Assembly: GCA_021818505.1 (NCBI GenBank)
Contig: JAKADX010000030.1
Span: 1-51,897 of the forward strand
DNA length: 51,897 nucleotides
Source of the DNA: Pseudomonadota bacterium
GTDB lineage: Bacteria > Pseudomonadota > Alphaproteobacteria > Acetobacterales > Acetobacteraceae
Direction: 5' to 3'
Shown: positions 34,294 through 42,626 of the stretch, in pieces
Numbering within the stretch: position 1 is the first letter of the stretch
Layout: each line of letters begins with the position of its first letter
The notes under the pieces: generated by a model
Told to the model about the DNA's origin: nothing
What the model saw: only the letters and a program-made list of their open reading frames with translations
Databases searched by the model: none
Made by a program: the position numbers and the translations under genes

Positions 34294-35267
34294 GCGCCCG
34301 CCAGCGCACGCGCGAACACCGCCGGATCGACGTTGCCACCGCTCAATACGGCGCCCACGACCTTGCCCCGCGCGTCAAACCGCCCCGCCAGCAGTGCCGC
34401 CAGCGCGACCGCGCCGCCCGGCTCGACCACCACCTTGAGATGGCGGAACGCGAACGCGATGGCGGCCAGCACCTCCGCCTCGCTGACCGCGACCCCGCCG
34501 GCGAGCCGGCGGCGGTTGATCGCGAACGTCAGTTCGCCCGGCATCGGCGCCAGCAGCGCGTCGCACAGCATCGACCCGCCGGACGCGTTGCGCAGCCGCT
34601 CCCCGGCGGCGAGCGAGCGGGCGGTGTCGTCCCAACCCTCCGGCTCCGCGCAATACACGCGGGTCGCGGGCGAGACGTCCGCCAGTGCCAGCGCGCAGCC
34701 GGCGACCAGTCCGCCCCCGCCGGTACAGACCAGCAGCGCGTCCAGGGTCAGCCCGGCGGCGCGTGCGTCCTCGGCCAATTCCAGCGCGGCGGTTCCCTGG
34801 CCGGCGATCACGCGCGGATGGTCATAGGGGGGGATCACGGTCTGGCCGGTCGCCTCGGCATGAGCGCGGCTCAATGCCTCGCGATCGTCGCGCGCACGGT
34901 CATAGAGGCGCACCGTGGCACCCCAGGTCTCGGTGGCGACGCGTTTGATGGCCGGGGCATCAGCCGGCATGAACACAGTCGCCGGCGCGCCTACCGCGGC
35001 GGCGGCACAGGCCACCGCCTGGCCATGATTGCCCGACGAGTGCGTCACCACGCCGCGCCGCTGCGCCGCCTCGTCAAGCTGGCGGATCGCGTTGGTGGCG
35101 CCGCGCAGCTTGAAGCTGCCGGTGCGCTGCAACGGCTCGGGCTTCAGCAGGATGGTGCCGCCAGTGGCCGCGTCCAGCGCCGGGCTGCGCAGCATCGGCG
35201 TGCGGACCACATGCGGCGCGATGCGGGCGCGCGCGGCGGCCACGTCGTCGGGTGTCGGCGAATCCAT
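34290..35267 (-). CDS. PLP-dependent threonine/serine dehydratase-like enzyme
   Basis: 325 residues, fold type II PLP enzyme. The cofactor Lys53 is in GSFKLRGATNA, the carboxylate loop is SSGNHGQAV, and the phosphate-binding loop is CTGGGGLVAG. It lacks the C-terminal regulatory ACT domain, so it matches the short catabolic dehydratase/racemase group acting on serine, threonine or hydroxyaspartate. The ATG at 35267 is preceded by AAGGA; a GTG at 35282 would add five residues and overlaps the glycosyltransferase stop. It is probably the second gene of a unit with the ArnT-like gene. Confidence 0.9.
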   Translation of the reverse strand: MDSPTPDDVAAARARIAPHVVRTPMLRSPALDAATGGTILLKPEPLQRTGSFKLRGATNAIRQLDEAAQRRGVVTHSSGNHGQAVACAAAAVGAPATVFMPADAPAIKRVATETWGATVRLYDRARDDREALSRAHAEATGQTVIPPYDHPRVIAGQGTAALELAEDARAAGLTLDALLVCTGGGGLVAGCALALADVSPATRVYCAEPEGWDDTARSLAAGERLRNASGGSMLCDALLAPMPGELTFAINRRRLAGGVAVSEAEVLAAIAFAFRHLKVVVEPGGAVALAALLAGRFDARGKVVGAVLSGGNVDPAVFARALAGA

Positions 35268-35283
35268 CGTCGGTTCCTTCACG

Positions 35284-36714
35284 TCAGCGCGGCCGTGGCA
35301 GCAGGGCGGCCGGCTCCGGCCCGGCGCGGCCGACCACCAGATAGAGCCGGTAGCGCGCCGCCACCATCCCGTCGCGTCTGCGGTCGAGTTCGGTCATCGG
35401 CAGCAGCGTTGCCCAGTCGGCCGGGTCGGGCATCTCGTCCGCCTGCGCGAGCAGCAGACCGGCGTGCCCGGCGATCGCGGGGCAGGCATCCGGCAGGTCG
35501 AAAAGTGCCCAACGCCGATTCACTCCGACCACCGCTTTTGCCCCAGGCAGGCGCCAGGCCATCTCTGCGGCCACTCCGTAGTTCGGGGCGGCCACGAACG
35601 CCGCGCCGACGCGCGCGGCCTGGCCGGCCACCGCCTGAGCCAGCGCGTCCCACCCACCGACGCGCAGCAGCGTGGGGTCGAGCGGTGCGGGCAGCGGCAG
35701 CGGCGCCAGCGCCCCCTGGGCATAAACCGCGGCGGTAAGCGTGCCGCCCAGGGCCGTCGCGGCGAGCCAGGCGCGGCCCCAGGGCAGCGCCGCGGCGGCG
35801 ATCGCGGCGGCCGGGTAGGTTACCGCCGGCCAGTTCGCCTGCACCCGGTCGCCCAGCGCGTGCTGTGCGAACACCGCGGCCGGCAGCACCGTCAGTCCCG
35901 CGAGCAACGCGAAGCGCGGCCGCCCCCGCCCGGCTCGGCGCACCGCGACGATGATGCCGGCGCCGAACATCACCGCCAGCAGCGGTGTCGCCAGGCCGAG
36001 CTGGCCCGTGACCAGTTCCAGCGAGTAACGCAGCGCCTGCGCCGGCTGCCAATCGGCCGCGCGCGCGCCCTGGCGGGCGAAACTGGCCCAGCCATGCGCC
36101 GCGTTCCATGCCAGCACCGGGGCGAACAGGCCCAGCGCCAGCGCCGCGCCGAGCCATGGCTGCCTCCGCCACAGCCACGGGTGCAATCCACGATCGGCCG
36201 CCACCCACAGCAGGATCGCGGGCAGCAGCAGCCCGGCGGTGAACTTGCTGTCCAGCGCCAGCCCCACCGCCGCGCCCGCGACCAGCCACCACGCGCCCCG
36301 TCGCGTCGCCTGCAGCCGGCCCAGCGCCCACAGCGTCGCGATCCAGAAGAACAGCAGCGGCGTGTCCGGCGTCATAGTGACCGCGCCGGCGCCGAACAGC
36401 AGCGTCGCGTTGAGCATCGCCGCTGCGCGCACCCCGCGCGCACGATCGCCGAGCAGGTCGGCACCCGCCTGCGCCAGCATCATGCTGCCCAGCGCCGCTG
36501 CCGCCGGCGCCAGCAGCCGCACGCCGAGCGTGCCCTCGCCGGCCAGCGCGGTGCCGGCACGTACCCACAGCGCCACCATCGGGGGGTGGTCGAGAAACCC
36601 CGCCGCCGGGGCGCGCGACCACAGCCAGTAATACGCCTCGTCCGGCGCCAGCGGCGTCGCCGCGGCCACCAGCAGGCGAAGCGCCGTCAGGGCCGCCAAG
36701 GCCGGCAGAAGCAA
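35284..36714 (-). CDS. ArnT/PMT-like membrane glycosyltransferase (GT39/GT83 type)
   Basis: 476 residues with about twelve membrane helices. The first periplasmic loop contains PLAPDEAYYWLWS with the acidic Asp-Glu pair of GT-C enzymes, and GFLDHPPMVALWVRAG, a strong match for ArnT-like proteins that transfer sugars from a polyprenyl-phosphate carrier. The C-terminal third is periplasmic. It may modify lipid A or another surface glycan. The TTG start at 36714 is the first usable codon and lies 12 bases past the Lrp-type stop; no ribosome site is clear. GtrB-like carrier-lipid synthesis could come from the gene at 44367. Confidence 0.88.
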   Translation of the reverse strand: MLLPALAALTALRLLVAAATPLAPDEAYYWLWSRAPAAGFLDHPPMVALWVRAGTALAGEGTLGVRLLAPAAAALGSMMLAQAGADLLGDRARGVRAAAMLNATLLFGAGAVTMTPDTPLLFFWIATLWALGRLQATRRGAWWLVAGAAVGLALDSKFTAGLLLPAILLWVAADRGLHPWLWRRQPWLGAALALGLFAPVLAWNAAHGWASFARQGARAADWQPAQALRYSLELVTGQLGLATPLLAVMFGAGIIVAVRRAGRGRPRFALLAGLTVLPAAVFAQHALGDRVQANWPAVTYPAAAIAAAALPWGRAWLAATALGGTLTAAVYAQGALAPLPLPAPLDPTLLRVGGWDALAQAVAGQAARVGAAFVAAPNYGVAAEMAWRLPGAKAVVGVNRRWALFDLPDACPAIAGHAGLLLAQADEMPDPADWATLLPMTELDRRRDGMVAARYRLYLVVGRAGPEPAALLPRPR

Positions 36715-36725
36715 GGCGGGCAGGA

Positions 36726-37205
36726 TCAGAGCGGCACGCCCGCCAGCATCCGGCTGGTCCGGATCGTGTTCAGCGTCTGCACCCGCGCCACCGTCGGCGC
36801 CCCGGTCAGCCGCTGCGTCAACTGGTTCTCATGGGCGGTATCGCGCGCCACCAGCTTGAGCAGGAAGTCGCCGCCGCCGCGGATCATGTGGCACTCGCGC
36901 ACTTCGGGCCAGCCGGCGACAAGCTGCTCGAAGGCGGCCAGCACGCTCTCCTTCTGGCTGTCCAGGCCGACCACGGCGAAAAACGTGATCTCCCACCCCA
37001 GCAGTTGCGGGTCGGTGTCGGCGTGGTAGCCGCGGATGATCCCCGCCTCCTCCAGCCGCCGCACACGGCGCAGGCAGGGGGGCGCGGAGATGCCGGCGCG
37101 GCGGGCCAGCTCGACGTTGGTCATTCGCCCGTCGGCCTGCAGCTCGGCCAGGATGCGGCGGTCGATGGCGTCGAGCGGGGGCTGGTCGGCGGGCAGCGGC
37201 TTCAT
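36726..37205 (-). CDS. Lrp/AsnC-family transcriptional regulator
   Basis: 159 residues. The N-terminal helix-turn-helix reads LDAIDRRILAELQADGRMTN and LARRAGISAPPCLRRVRRLE. The C-terminal RAM/ACT-like domain (about 70-150) binds effectors, with ECHMIRGGGDFLLKLVARD matching the family loop. It probably senses an amino acid. It is divergent from trxB across a 135-base region. In some rhizobia an Lrp gene sits with trxB and lsrB; the same trio is seen here, but with lrp inverted. Confidence 0.93.
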   Translation of the reverse strand: MKPLPADQPPLDAIDRRILAELQADGRMTNVELARRAGISAPPCLRRVRRLEEAGIIRGYHADTDPQLLGWEITFFAVVGLDSQKESVLAAFEQLVAGWPEVRECHMIRGGGDFLLKLVARDTAHENQLTQRLTGAPTVARVQTLNTIRTSRMLAGVPL

Positions 37206-37285
37206 GCGATCGGCTCTCCGGCGGGCGCGGCGCGAAATATCATTGCACGACTCCGCCCCGGCAAGGCCACTTTATGCATGCTTCC

Positions 37286-37314
37286 TTGTTCTGGCGCGGC
37301 CGCGCCCGATATGC
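37286..37314 (+). promoter_or_regulatory. Candidate trxB promoter
   Basis: TTGTTC at 37286-37291 and ATATGC at 37309-37314, separated by 17 bases, are placed 27 bases before the trxB ATG. It is a weak match to the housekeeping consensus but the best pair in the lrp-trxB gap. The gap also contains an AT-richer GAAATATCATTG near 37227-37240, possibly serving the lrp-type gene. Confidence 0.35.
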
Positions 37315-37340
37315 TGCCCCGCCACAGTCGCAGACGAGCC

Positions 37341-38312
37341 ATGCCGCAGACCATCCGCACCCGCATCCTGATCATCGGCGCCGGCCCGGCCGGCTACACC
37401 GCCGCGATCTATGCCGCGCGCGCCGGGCTGGCGCCGCTGCTGGTCGCCGGACTGCAGCCGGGCGGGCAGTTGATGATCACCACGGACGTCGAGAATTTCC
37501 CCGGGTTTGCCGATGCCGTCCAGGGACCGTGGCTGATGGAGCAGATGGCGGCCCAGGCCGAGCATGTCGGCACGCGCATCGTCAGCGACCTGATCACCGG
37601 CGTCGATTTCGGCACCACCCCGTTCGTTGCCACCGGCGACACCGGTGACCGCTACCTCGCCGATTCGGTCGTGATTGCCACCGGCGCGCAGGCGCGCTGG
37701 CTCGGCCTGCCGAGCGAGCAGCATCTGCAGGGCTTCGGCGTCTCCGCCTGCGCCACCTGCGACGGGTTCTTCTATCGCGGCAAGCGCGTGGCCGTGATCG
37801 GCGGTGGCAATACCGCGGTGGAGGAGGCGTTGTACCTCGCCGGGCTGGCGGAGAGCGTCACGCTGGTCCACCGCCGCGATACGTTGCGGGCGGAAAAGAT
37901 CCTGCAAGCGCGTCTGTTCGCCAATCCGAAGATCCGCGTCATCTGGGACAGCGTCGTGACCGAGATCACCGGCACCGGCAAGCCGCCGGTCGTCGATGGC
38001 GTGGTGCTGCGCAACGTGCAGACCGGCACGGAAAGCCGGCTGGCGCTGGACGGCGTGTTCGTCGCCATTGGGCACACGCCCAACACGGCGCCGTTCCGCG
38101 GTCAGGTGGCGATGGACGCCGAGGGCTACATTCTGACCGAGCCAGGCACCACCCGTACCTCCGTCCCCGGCGTGTTCGCCGCCGGCGACGTGCAGGACAA
38201 AGTGTGGCGACAGGCGGTGACGGCAGCCGGAACGGGTTGCATGGCGGCGCTGGAAGCCGAAAAGTGGCTCGCCGCGCACGGCGCCGATTCGGCGGCGCTG
38301 GCGGCGGACTGA
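37341..38312 (+). CDS. trxB: Thioredoxin reductase
   Basis: 323 residues. IIGAGPAGYTAAIYAARAG binds FAD, the redox-active pair is Cys137/Cys140 in CATCDGFFYRGKRVAVIGGG, the adjoining GGGNTAVEEALYLA binds NADPH, and GVFAAGDVQDKVWRQAVTAAG closes the FAD site. It reduces thioredoxin with NADPH in the cytoplasm. The length and Cys positions match E. coli TrxB. The ATG at 37341 gives the standard N-terminus; the open frame further upstream is antisense to the lrp-type gene. It is followed 80 bases later by a LysR gene. Confidence 0.97.
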   Translation: MPQTIRTRILIIGAGPAGYTAAIYAARAGLAPLLVAGLQPGGQLMITTDVENFPGFADAVQGPWLMEQMAAQAEHVGTRIVSDLITGVDFGTTPFVATGDTGDRYLADSVVIATGAQARWLGLPSEQHLQGFGVSACATCDGFFYRGKRVAVIGGGNTAVEEALYLAGLAESVTLVHRRDTLRAEKILQARLFANPKIRVIWDSVVTEITGTGKPPVVDGVVLRNVQTGTESRLALDGVFVAIGHTPNTAPFRGQVAMDAEGYILTEPGTTRTSVPGVFAAGDVQDKVWRQAVTAAGTGCMAALEAEKWLAAHGADSAALAAD

Positions 38313-38392
38313 CAGAGCTGGGGACGCACATGGCACCGCCGAGCGCGTTGGTGACGACCGTGGCCGGGCGGGGCGGAAGGAATGCGGTGACG

Positions 38393-39283
38393 ATGGACTG
38401 GGACAAGCTGCGCGTCTTCCACGCGGTTGCCGAGGCGGGCAGCTTCACGCACGCGGGCGACACGCTCAACCTGAGCCAGTCGGCGGTCTCGCGGCAGATC
38501 TCGGCGCTGGAGGAGGCGCTGCAGGTGCCGCTGTTCCACCGCCATGCGCGCGGGCTGATCCTGACCGAGCAGGGCGAGAGCCTCAACCGCACCGTGCGCG
38601 AGGTCTTCGCCAAGCTGGCGATGACCGAGGCGCTGCTGACCGAGAGCAAGGAAAAGCCCGCCGGGCGGCTCAAGGTCACCACCACGGTCGGCTTCGGCGC
38701 CACCTGGCTGGCGCCGCGGGTGCATCAGTTCCTCGAGCAGTATCCCGACGTCACGATGTCGCTGATCCTGGACGACGCCGATCTCGATTTGGCGATGCGG
38801 GAGGCCGACGTGGCGATCCGCATGCACCCGCCCAAGCAGCCCGATCTTGTGCAGCGCCACCTGCTGTCGATGGAATGGCACCTGTGCGCGAGTGCCGACT
38901 ATCTGCGCAAGCGCGGCACGCCGGCAAAGCCAGAAGATCTCGACAACCACAGCATCATCCTGTTCGGCAACTACCGCCCGCCGGTCGCCGACATCAACTG
39001 GTTGGCCGAACTCGGCCGCCGGCCGGGCAACCCGCGCCGCGCGCTGCTGGAAGTGAACAGCCTGCAGGCGATGGTGATGGCGGCGCGCTCCGGCGTCGGC
39101 ATCGCCGCCCTGCCCGACTACATGGCCGCCGAGGAGGAGGCGCACGGCATGATGCGCGTGCTGCCCGACGTGAAAGCTCCGAAGGTGGACGTGTATTTCG
39201 TCTATCCGGAGGAATTGCGCACCTCCAAGCGCGTCGCGGTGTTCCGCGACTTCCTGTTGGCGCGGCTCGCCCATCGGGCGTGA
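38393..39283 (+). CDS. LysR-family regulator, LsrB/VtlR-like
   Basis: 296 residues. The winged helix-turn-helix (1-65) reads WDKLRVFHAVAEAGSFTHAG and LNLSQSAVSRQISALEEALQ. The effector domain (90-290) has a Cys in EWHLCASADYL. Its position after trxB and its sequence opening match LsrB of Sinorhizobium and VtlR of Brucella, which control redox, small RNA and envelope genes. The ATG at 38393 gives the familiar MDWDKLRVFHAV start; the GTG at 38387 has better spacing from AAGGA, and the ATG at 38330 would add an unmatched tail. Confidence 0.9.
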   Translation: MDWDKLRVFHAVAEAGSFTHAGDTLNLSQSAVSRQISALEEALQVPLFHRHARGLILTEQGESLNRTVREVFAKLAMTEALLTESKEKPAGRLKVTTTVGFGATWLAPRVHQFLEQYPDVTMSLILDDADLDLAMREADVAIRMHPPKQPDLVQRHLLSMEWHLCASADYLRKRGTPAKPEDLDNHSIILFGNYRPPVADINWLAELGRRPGNPRRALLEVNSLQAMVMAARSGVGIAALPDYMAAEEEAHGMMRVLPDVKAPKVDVYFVYPEELRTSKRVAVFRDFLLARLAHRA

Positions 39284-39471
39284 GTGGCACAAACCTGAGA
39301 CGACGTACTCGAAACGACCTGTAAGCCATTGAGCCATGCGCGACCGGCATGGCCGGACCGGACGACCCCGGCTGGCGGCGCAGACCTCTTTGTGTGTAAA
39401 ATTTCGTGTCTTATTGCGACGCCCTTGTGATTTGCCGGCGACGCAGACGTGATACCTTCCTGTTTCACTTT

Positions 39472-39505
39472 CCCCGTCGGATCACTGATCCGGCGGGGAT
39501 TCTTT
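39472..39505 (+). terminator. Rho-independent terminator or attenuator
   Basis: CCCCGTCGGATC (39472-39483) pairs along its full 12 bases with GATCCGGCGGGG (39487-39498), with one G-T wobble and a 3-base loop, followed by ATTCTTT. It is the strongest terminator-like hairpin in the window. It lies 190 bases after the LysR stop and about 80 before the next glycosyltransferase start, so it could end the lysR transcript or attenuate the polysaccharide operon. Confidence 0.7.
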
Positions 39506-39542
39506 GCGCGGCCTGCGCCGCGATTGCCCGCCGGCGGGGACC

Positions 39543-39602
39543 ATGAGAAACAACGACCGCAAGAGTGTCCGTGGAGTTAGGAATGGAAGGCGGCGGGGCT
39601 GA
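39543..39602 (+). CDS. Possible 19-residue Arg-rich leader peptide
   Basis: ATG at 39543 opens a short frame that ends in TGA at 39600-39602 and encodes MRNNDRKSVRGVRNGRRRG, with seven Arg in 19 residues. It starts 38 bases after the hairpin tail and overlaps the start of the glycosyltransferase gene in another frame. GGGGA lies just upstream, spaced tightly. It may be chance, as Arg-rich short frames are common in GC-rich DNA. Confidence 0.25.
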   Translation: MRNNDRKSVRGVRNGRRRG

Positions 39603-41655
39603 TCTGCCGGTCGACGTCGGCACGTCGCCGGGAGTGGACCGGCCGGATCGTCGCGGCGGGCTGGAACGGCGCTATGCCGCGGCCGTGGCGGAACTCCTCG
39701 AACTTCGGCGCGAACTTGCGACGGTCTATGGCTCGCGGTCCTGGCGCCTGACCGCGCCGCTGCGGCTGCTGCGCACGCGGCCTCGGCGCCCGGAGTCCCC
39801 AGTCCCGGCGGCGCAGGCACCGACCAACACGGCAACGATCGGCACGGATGTCGGTCACGTCTCGGTGATTGCTCCGATCGCAAGCGCGCATGCCACGGCT
39901 TTGCATGGAACGCCGGCGGGACTTGGCTTCGACCTGATAACCCCTCCCGACGGCACCGCGCCGACCGCCGCCGCCGCCTGTAATGCCGCCGCAGCCCAGG
40001 CCGTGGGCGAATGGCTTGTGATCTGGGACGGAACCAGCGCGCCGCGCCCGGGCTGGCTGCGCGCGCTGGCGGACAGTTTCACTGCCTTTCCCAACCCGGG
40101 CATGGCCGGAGCGGTGTTGCTCGACCGTGCCGGGCGCATCTTCGCCGCCGGCGCGACACTGGCGACCGACGGGGCGCTGCTGCCGCTGGGTGCCGGTGCG
40201 GCACCGGGCGAGCCTGAGCACGCCTTCGCCGCCACGGTCGATGCCGTACTCGCCGGCGCGGTGATGGTGCCGACGGCGCTCTGGCGGCGGTTCGGCGGGC
40301 TGGATCCGCAGATCGCCTCGCTCGACCACGCGCTCGCGGAGTTGGCGCTGCGAATGCAGCACGCGGGCTTCACGGTGGTGCGCCAGCCGGCAGCGCAACT
40401 GGTCCGGCGCGCCTCGATGCCGGAGGATGCCTGGTCGGCGGCCCTCGGACGCTGGCACGTGCGCCGCCGCCGCATCGCGCTGCGCGGGGGGATGGCGGTG
40501 CTCGGCGGCGGGCGGACGGCGGCGGCGCCGCGCGTGCTGTTCGTCGAACATTTCGTGCCCACGCCCGACCGCGACTCCGGCTCGGCCGACCTGCACGCGA
40601 TGCTGCGCGTGTTCGTGACACTCGGATGGGAACCGACCCTGCTGCCGGCGAGCGACCTCGACCGGGCCGACCGCTATGTCGCGGACCTGCGCCGCCGCGG
40701 CGTGCGGGTCGCAACCGGCGGCAAGTGGCGCGATGTGACCGGCTTTCTTGCGTCCGAAACCCGCAGCTTCGATCTCATCGTGGTGTCGCGCGCCAGCATG
40801 GCGAGCGGTACGCTGTTCGCGCGGTTGCGTCGGCATTCGCCATTCGCGCCGCTGGTGTTCAATACCGTCGATCTGCATTTCCTGCGCTACGAGCGGGCCG
40901 CGCTGCTGGAGTGTTCAGCGGCGACGCTCGACGAATCCTTCCGCCTCCAGCAGCTCGAACTCGGCGCCATCGGCAGTGCGGACCGCACCATCCTGCTGTC
41001 GGACGCCGAGCAGACGCTGATCGAGGAGTTGCTGCCGCACGCGCGTACCTGCGTCATCCCGATCATGCGCGACATTCCCGGCCGCGCGGCACCGTTCGGG
41101 CCGCGCCGCGGTGTCGTGTTCATCGGCGGGTTCCGACACCTGCCCAATGTCGATGCCGTGGTCAGCTTCGTGCGCGAGGTGTGGCCGAAACTCTCGGGCC
41201 GGATCGACGGCAAGCTTACCATCGTCGGCGCCGATGCGCCGGCGGAGGTGCGCGCGCTCGCCGGGCCGGACGTGGATCTGCGCGGCCCGGTCGATGACCT
41301 CGACGCCGTCCTTGCCGGCTGCCGAGTCACGATTGCGCCCTTGCGCTTTGGCGCGGGTGCCAAAGGCAAGGTCGTCTCCAGCCTCGCCGCCGGCGTGCCC
41401 TGCGTGGTCAGCCCGATCGCGGCGGAGGGAATGGGGCTCACCGACGGTCTCAACGTGCGCGTCGCCGCCGATCCCGACGCATTCGCCGCCGCGGTGCTGG
41501 AACTGCACGACGAGCCGGAGCTGTGGCAGCGGCTTTCCGATGCAGGACTTGCGGTCGCGCGACGGCGCTTTTCGATCGATGCCGGGCGACGACTGGTGGC
41601 CGGACTGCTCCGCGACCTCGACCTGCCGGTGCCGGCGGACGTGGCGCCGCCGTGA
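39583..41655 (+). CDS. Glycosyltransferase with degenerate GT2 and intact-looking GT4 domain
   Basis: 690 residues from the ATG at 39583 (GGAG six bases upstream; a GTG at 39565 is in frame). A short helix (about 30-60, YAAAVAELLELRRELATVYG) is followed by a GT2-like region in which the DxD site is lost (VIWDGTSAPRPGWLRALADS). The C-terminal half is a GT-B/GT4 domain with FIGGFRHLPNVDAVVSFVRE and PLRFGAGAKGKVVSSLAAGV. It closely parallels the C-terminal half of the 966-residue protein at 12970-15870. It is the first gene of the second polysaccharide operon; the next gene overlaps its stop (GTGA). Confidence 0.85.
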   Translation: MEGGGADLPVDVGTSPGVDRPDRRGGLERRYAAAVAELLELRRELATVYGSRSWRLTAPLRLLRTRPRRPESPVPAAQAPTNTATIGTDVGHVSVIAPIASAHATALHGTPAGLGFDLITPPDGTAPTAAAACNAAAAQAVGEWLVIWDGTSAPRPGWLRALADSFTAFPNPGMAGAVLLDRAGRIFAAGATLATDGALLPLGAGAAPGEPEHAFAATVDAVLAGAVMVPTALWRRFGGLDPQIASLDHALAELALRMQHAGFTVVRQPAAQLVRRASMPEDAWSAALGRWHVRRRRIALRGGMAVLGGGRTAAAPRVLFVEHFVPTPDRDSGSADLHAMLRVFVTLGWEPTLLPASDLDRADRYVADLRRRGVRVATGGKWRDVTGFLASETRSFDLIVVSRASMASGTLFARLRRHSPFAPLVFNTVDLHFLRYERAALLECSAATLDESFRLQQLELGAIGSADRTILLSDAEQTLIEELLPHARTCVIPIMRDIPGRAAPFGPRRGVVFIGGFRHLPNVDAVVSFVREVWPKLSGRIDGKLTIVGADAPAEVRALAGPDVDLRGPVDDLDAVLAGCRVTIAPLRFGAGAKGKVVSSLAAGVPCVVSPIAAEGMGLTDGLNVRVAADPDAFAAAVLELHDEPELWQRLSDAGLAVARRRFSIDAGRRLVAGLLRDLDLPVPADVAPP

Positions 41656-42626
41656 CCCTGCTGCGGCGCCTGCGCGGCGCACCGGCGGCACGGCATCTTA
41701 CGCCACGAACGGGCGATGCCCTCGTCAGTGTCGTCATGCCGCTGTATCAGCACGCGCGCTACGTTGCCGCCGCGCTTCAGAGCGTGCTGGCGCAGGGGGC
41801 GCCGCCGCATGAAATCCTGGTGATCGACGACGGAAGCAACGACGACGGCGCGCGCATCGCGGAGCGCACGCTGCGCGACGTGGCACCCGTGCGCGTGCTG
41901 CGTCAGGCGAACCAGGGCGCGGCGGAGACGATCAACGCTGCGGTGCGCCTCGCGTCCTGCGACTGGATCGCGGTGCTGAACTCCGACGATCTGTTCCTGC
42001 CCGACAAGCTTGCACACTGCCAGCGCATCATCGTGGATCGGCCCGACACGCAGATGATCGCCGGCCGCGTCGCGCTGATCGGTGCCCGAGGAGAGCCGCT
42101 GACCAGCGGCATCGCCACCGACTGGCTGCACCGCGCCCACGACTTCGCCGCGCGTACGGCGCATTCGCCGCTTGCGTTGCTGAACGAGAACTTCGTGGCT
42201 AGCACCTCGAACATGGTGTTCACGCGCGCGCTTTGGCAGAGTCTCGGTGGTTTTGCCCCGCTGCGCTACTGCCACGATCTGGACTTCCTGGTGCGTGGCC
42301 TCGGCGCGGCACCGGTGGCGATCGTCGATGCCATGCACGTGCAGTACCGGGTGCATGAGCGCAACACCATCGGAGAGGACGTGCGCGGCGTGCGCGTCGA
42401 ACTCGCCGCCGTGATCGCCGAGGCGATGCACGCGCTCGGGCCACATCTGCTGCCGCTGGGGGACGACGACGGATTCGCCGCCTTCGCCGCGTTCCTGAGC
42501 AACAAGGCGCTGTCCGATCTGGTGCTGTACTTCACCGTGCTGCGCGGTCGCTTTGACGACGCGCACGCTTTCTATCGCCACATCGTCGCAGAGCCGCAGC
42601 GCAGCCGCTTCCTGGCAGCATGTTGA
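41652..42626 (+). CDS. Family 2 glycosyltransferase
   Basis: 324 residues from the GTG at 41652, which overlaps the stop of the preceding gene. LVSVVMPLYQHARYVAAALQ and ILVIDDGSNDD form the nucleotide site, and VLNSDDLFLPDKL carries the metal-binding DxD equivalent. The later region (NMVFTRALWQSLGGFAPLRY, then CHDLDFLVRGLG) holds the acceptor and catalytic Asp. It should be a cytoplasmic inverting transferase acting on the polysaccharide repeat unit. The open frame extends upstream inside the previous gene only as a shadow. Confidence 0.92.
   Translation: MTLLRRLRGAPAARHLTPRTGDALVSVVMPLYQHARYVAAALQSVLAQGAPPHEILVIDDGSNDDGARIAERTLRDVAPVRVLRQANQGAAETINAAVRLASCDWIAVLNSDDLFLPDKLAHCQRIIVDRPDTQMIAGRVALIGARGEPLTSGIATDWLHRAHDFAARTAHSPLALLNENFVASTSNMVFTRALWQSLGGFAPLRYCHDLDFLVRGLGAAPVAIVDAMHVQYRVHERNTIGEDVRGVRVELAAVIAEAMHALGPHLLPLGDDDGFAAFAAFLSNKALSDLVLYFTVLRGRFDDAHAFYRHIVAEPQRSRFLAAC

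Noticed and set aside
40887-42581. Open frame of 564 codons on the minus strand
   Set aside because: Antisense to two glycosyltransferase genes with well-defined active-site motifs.
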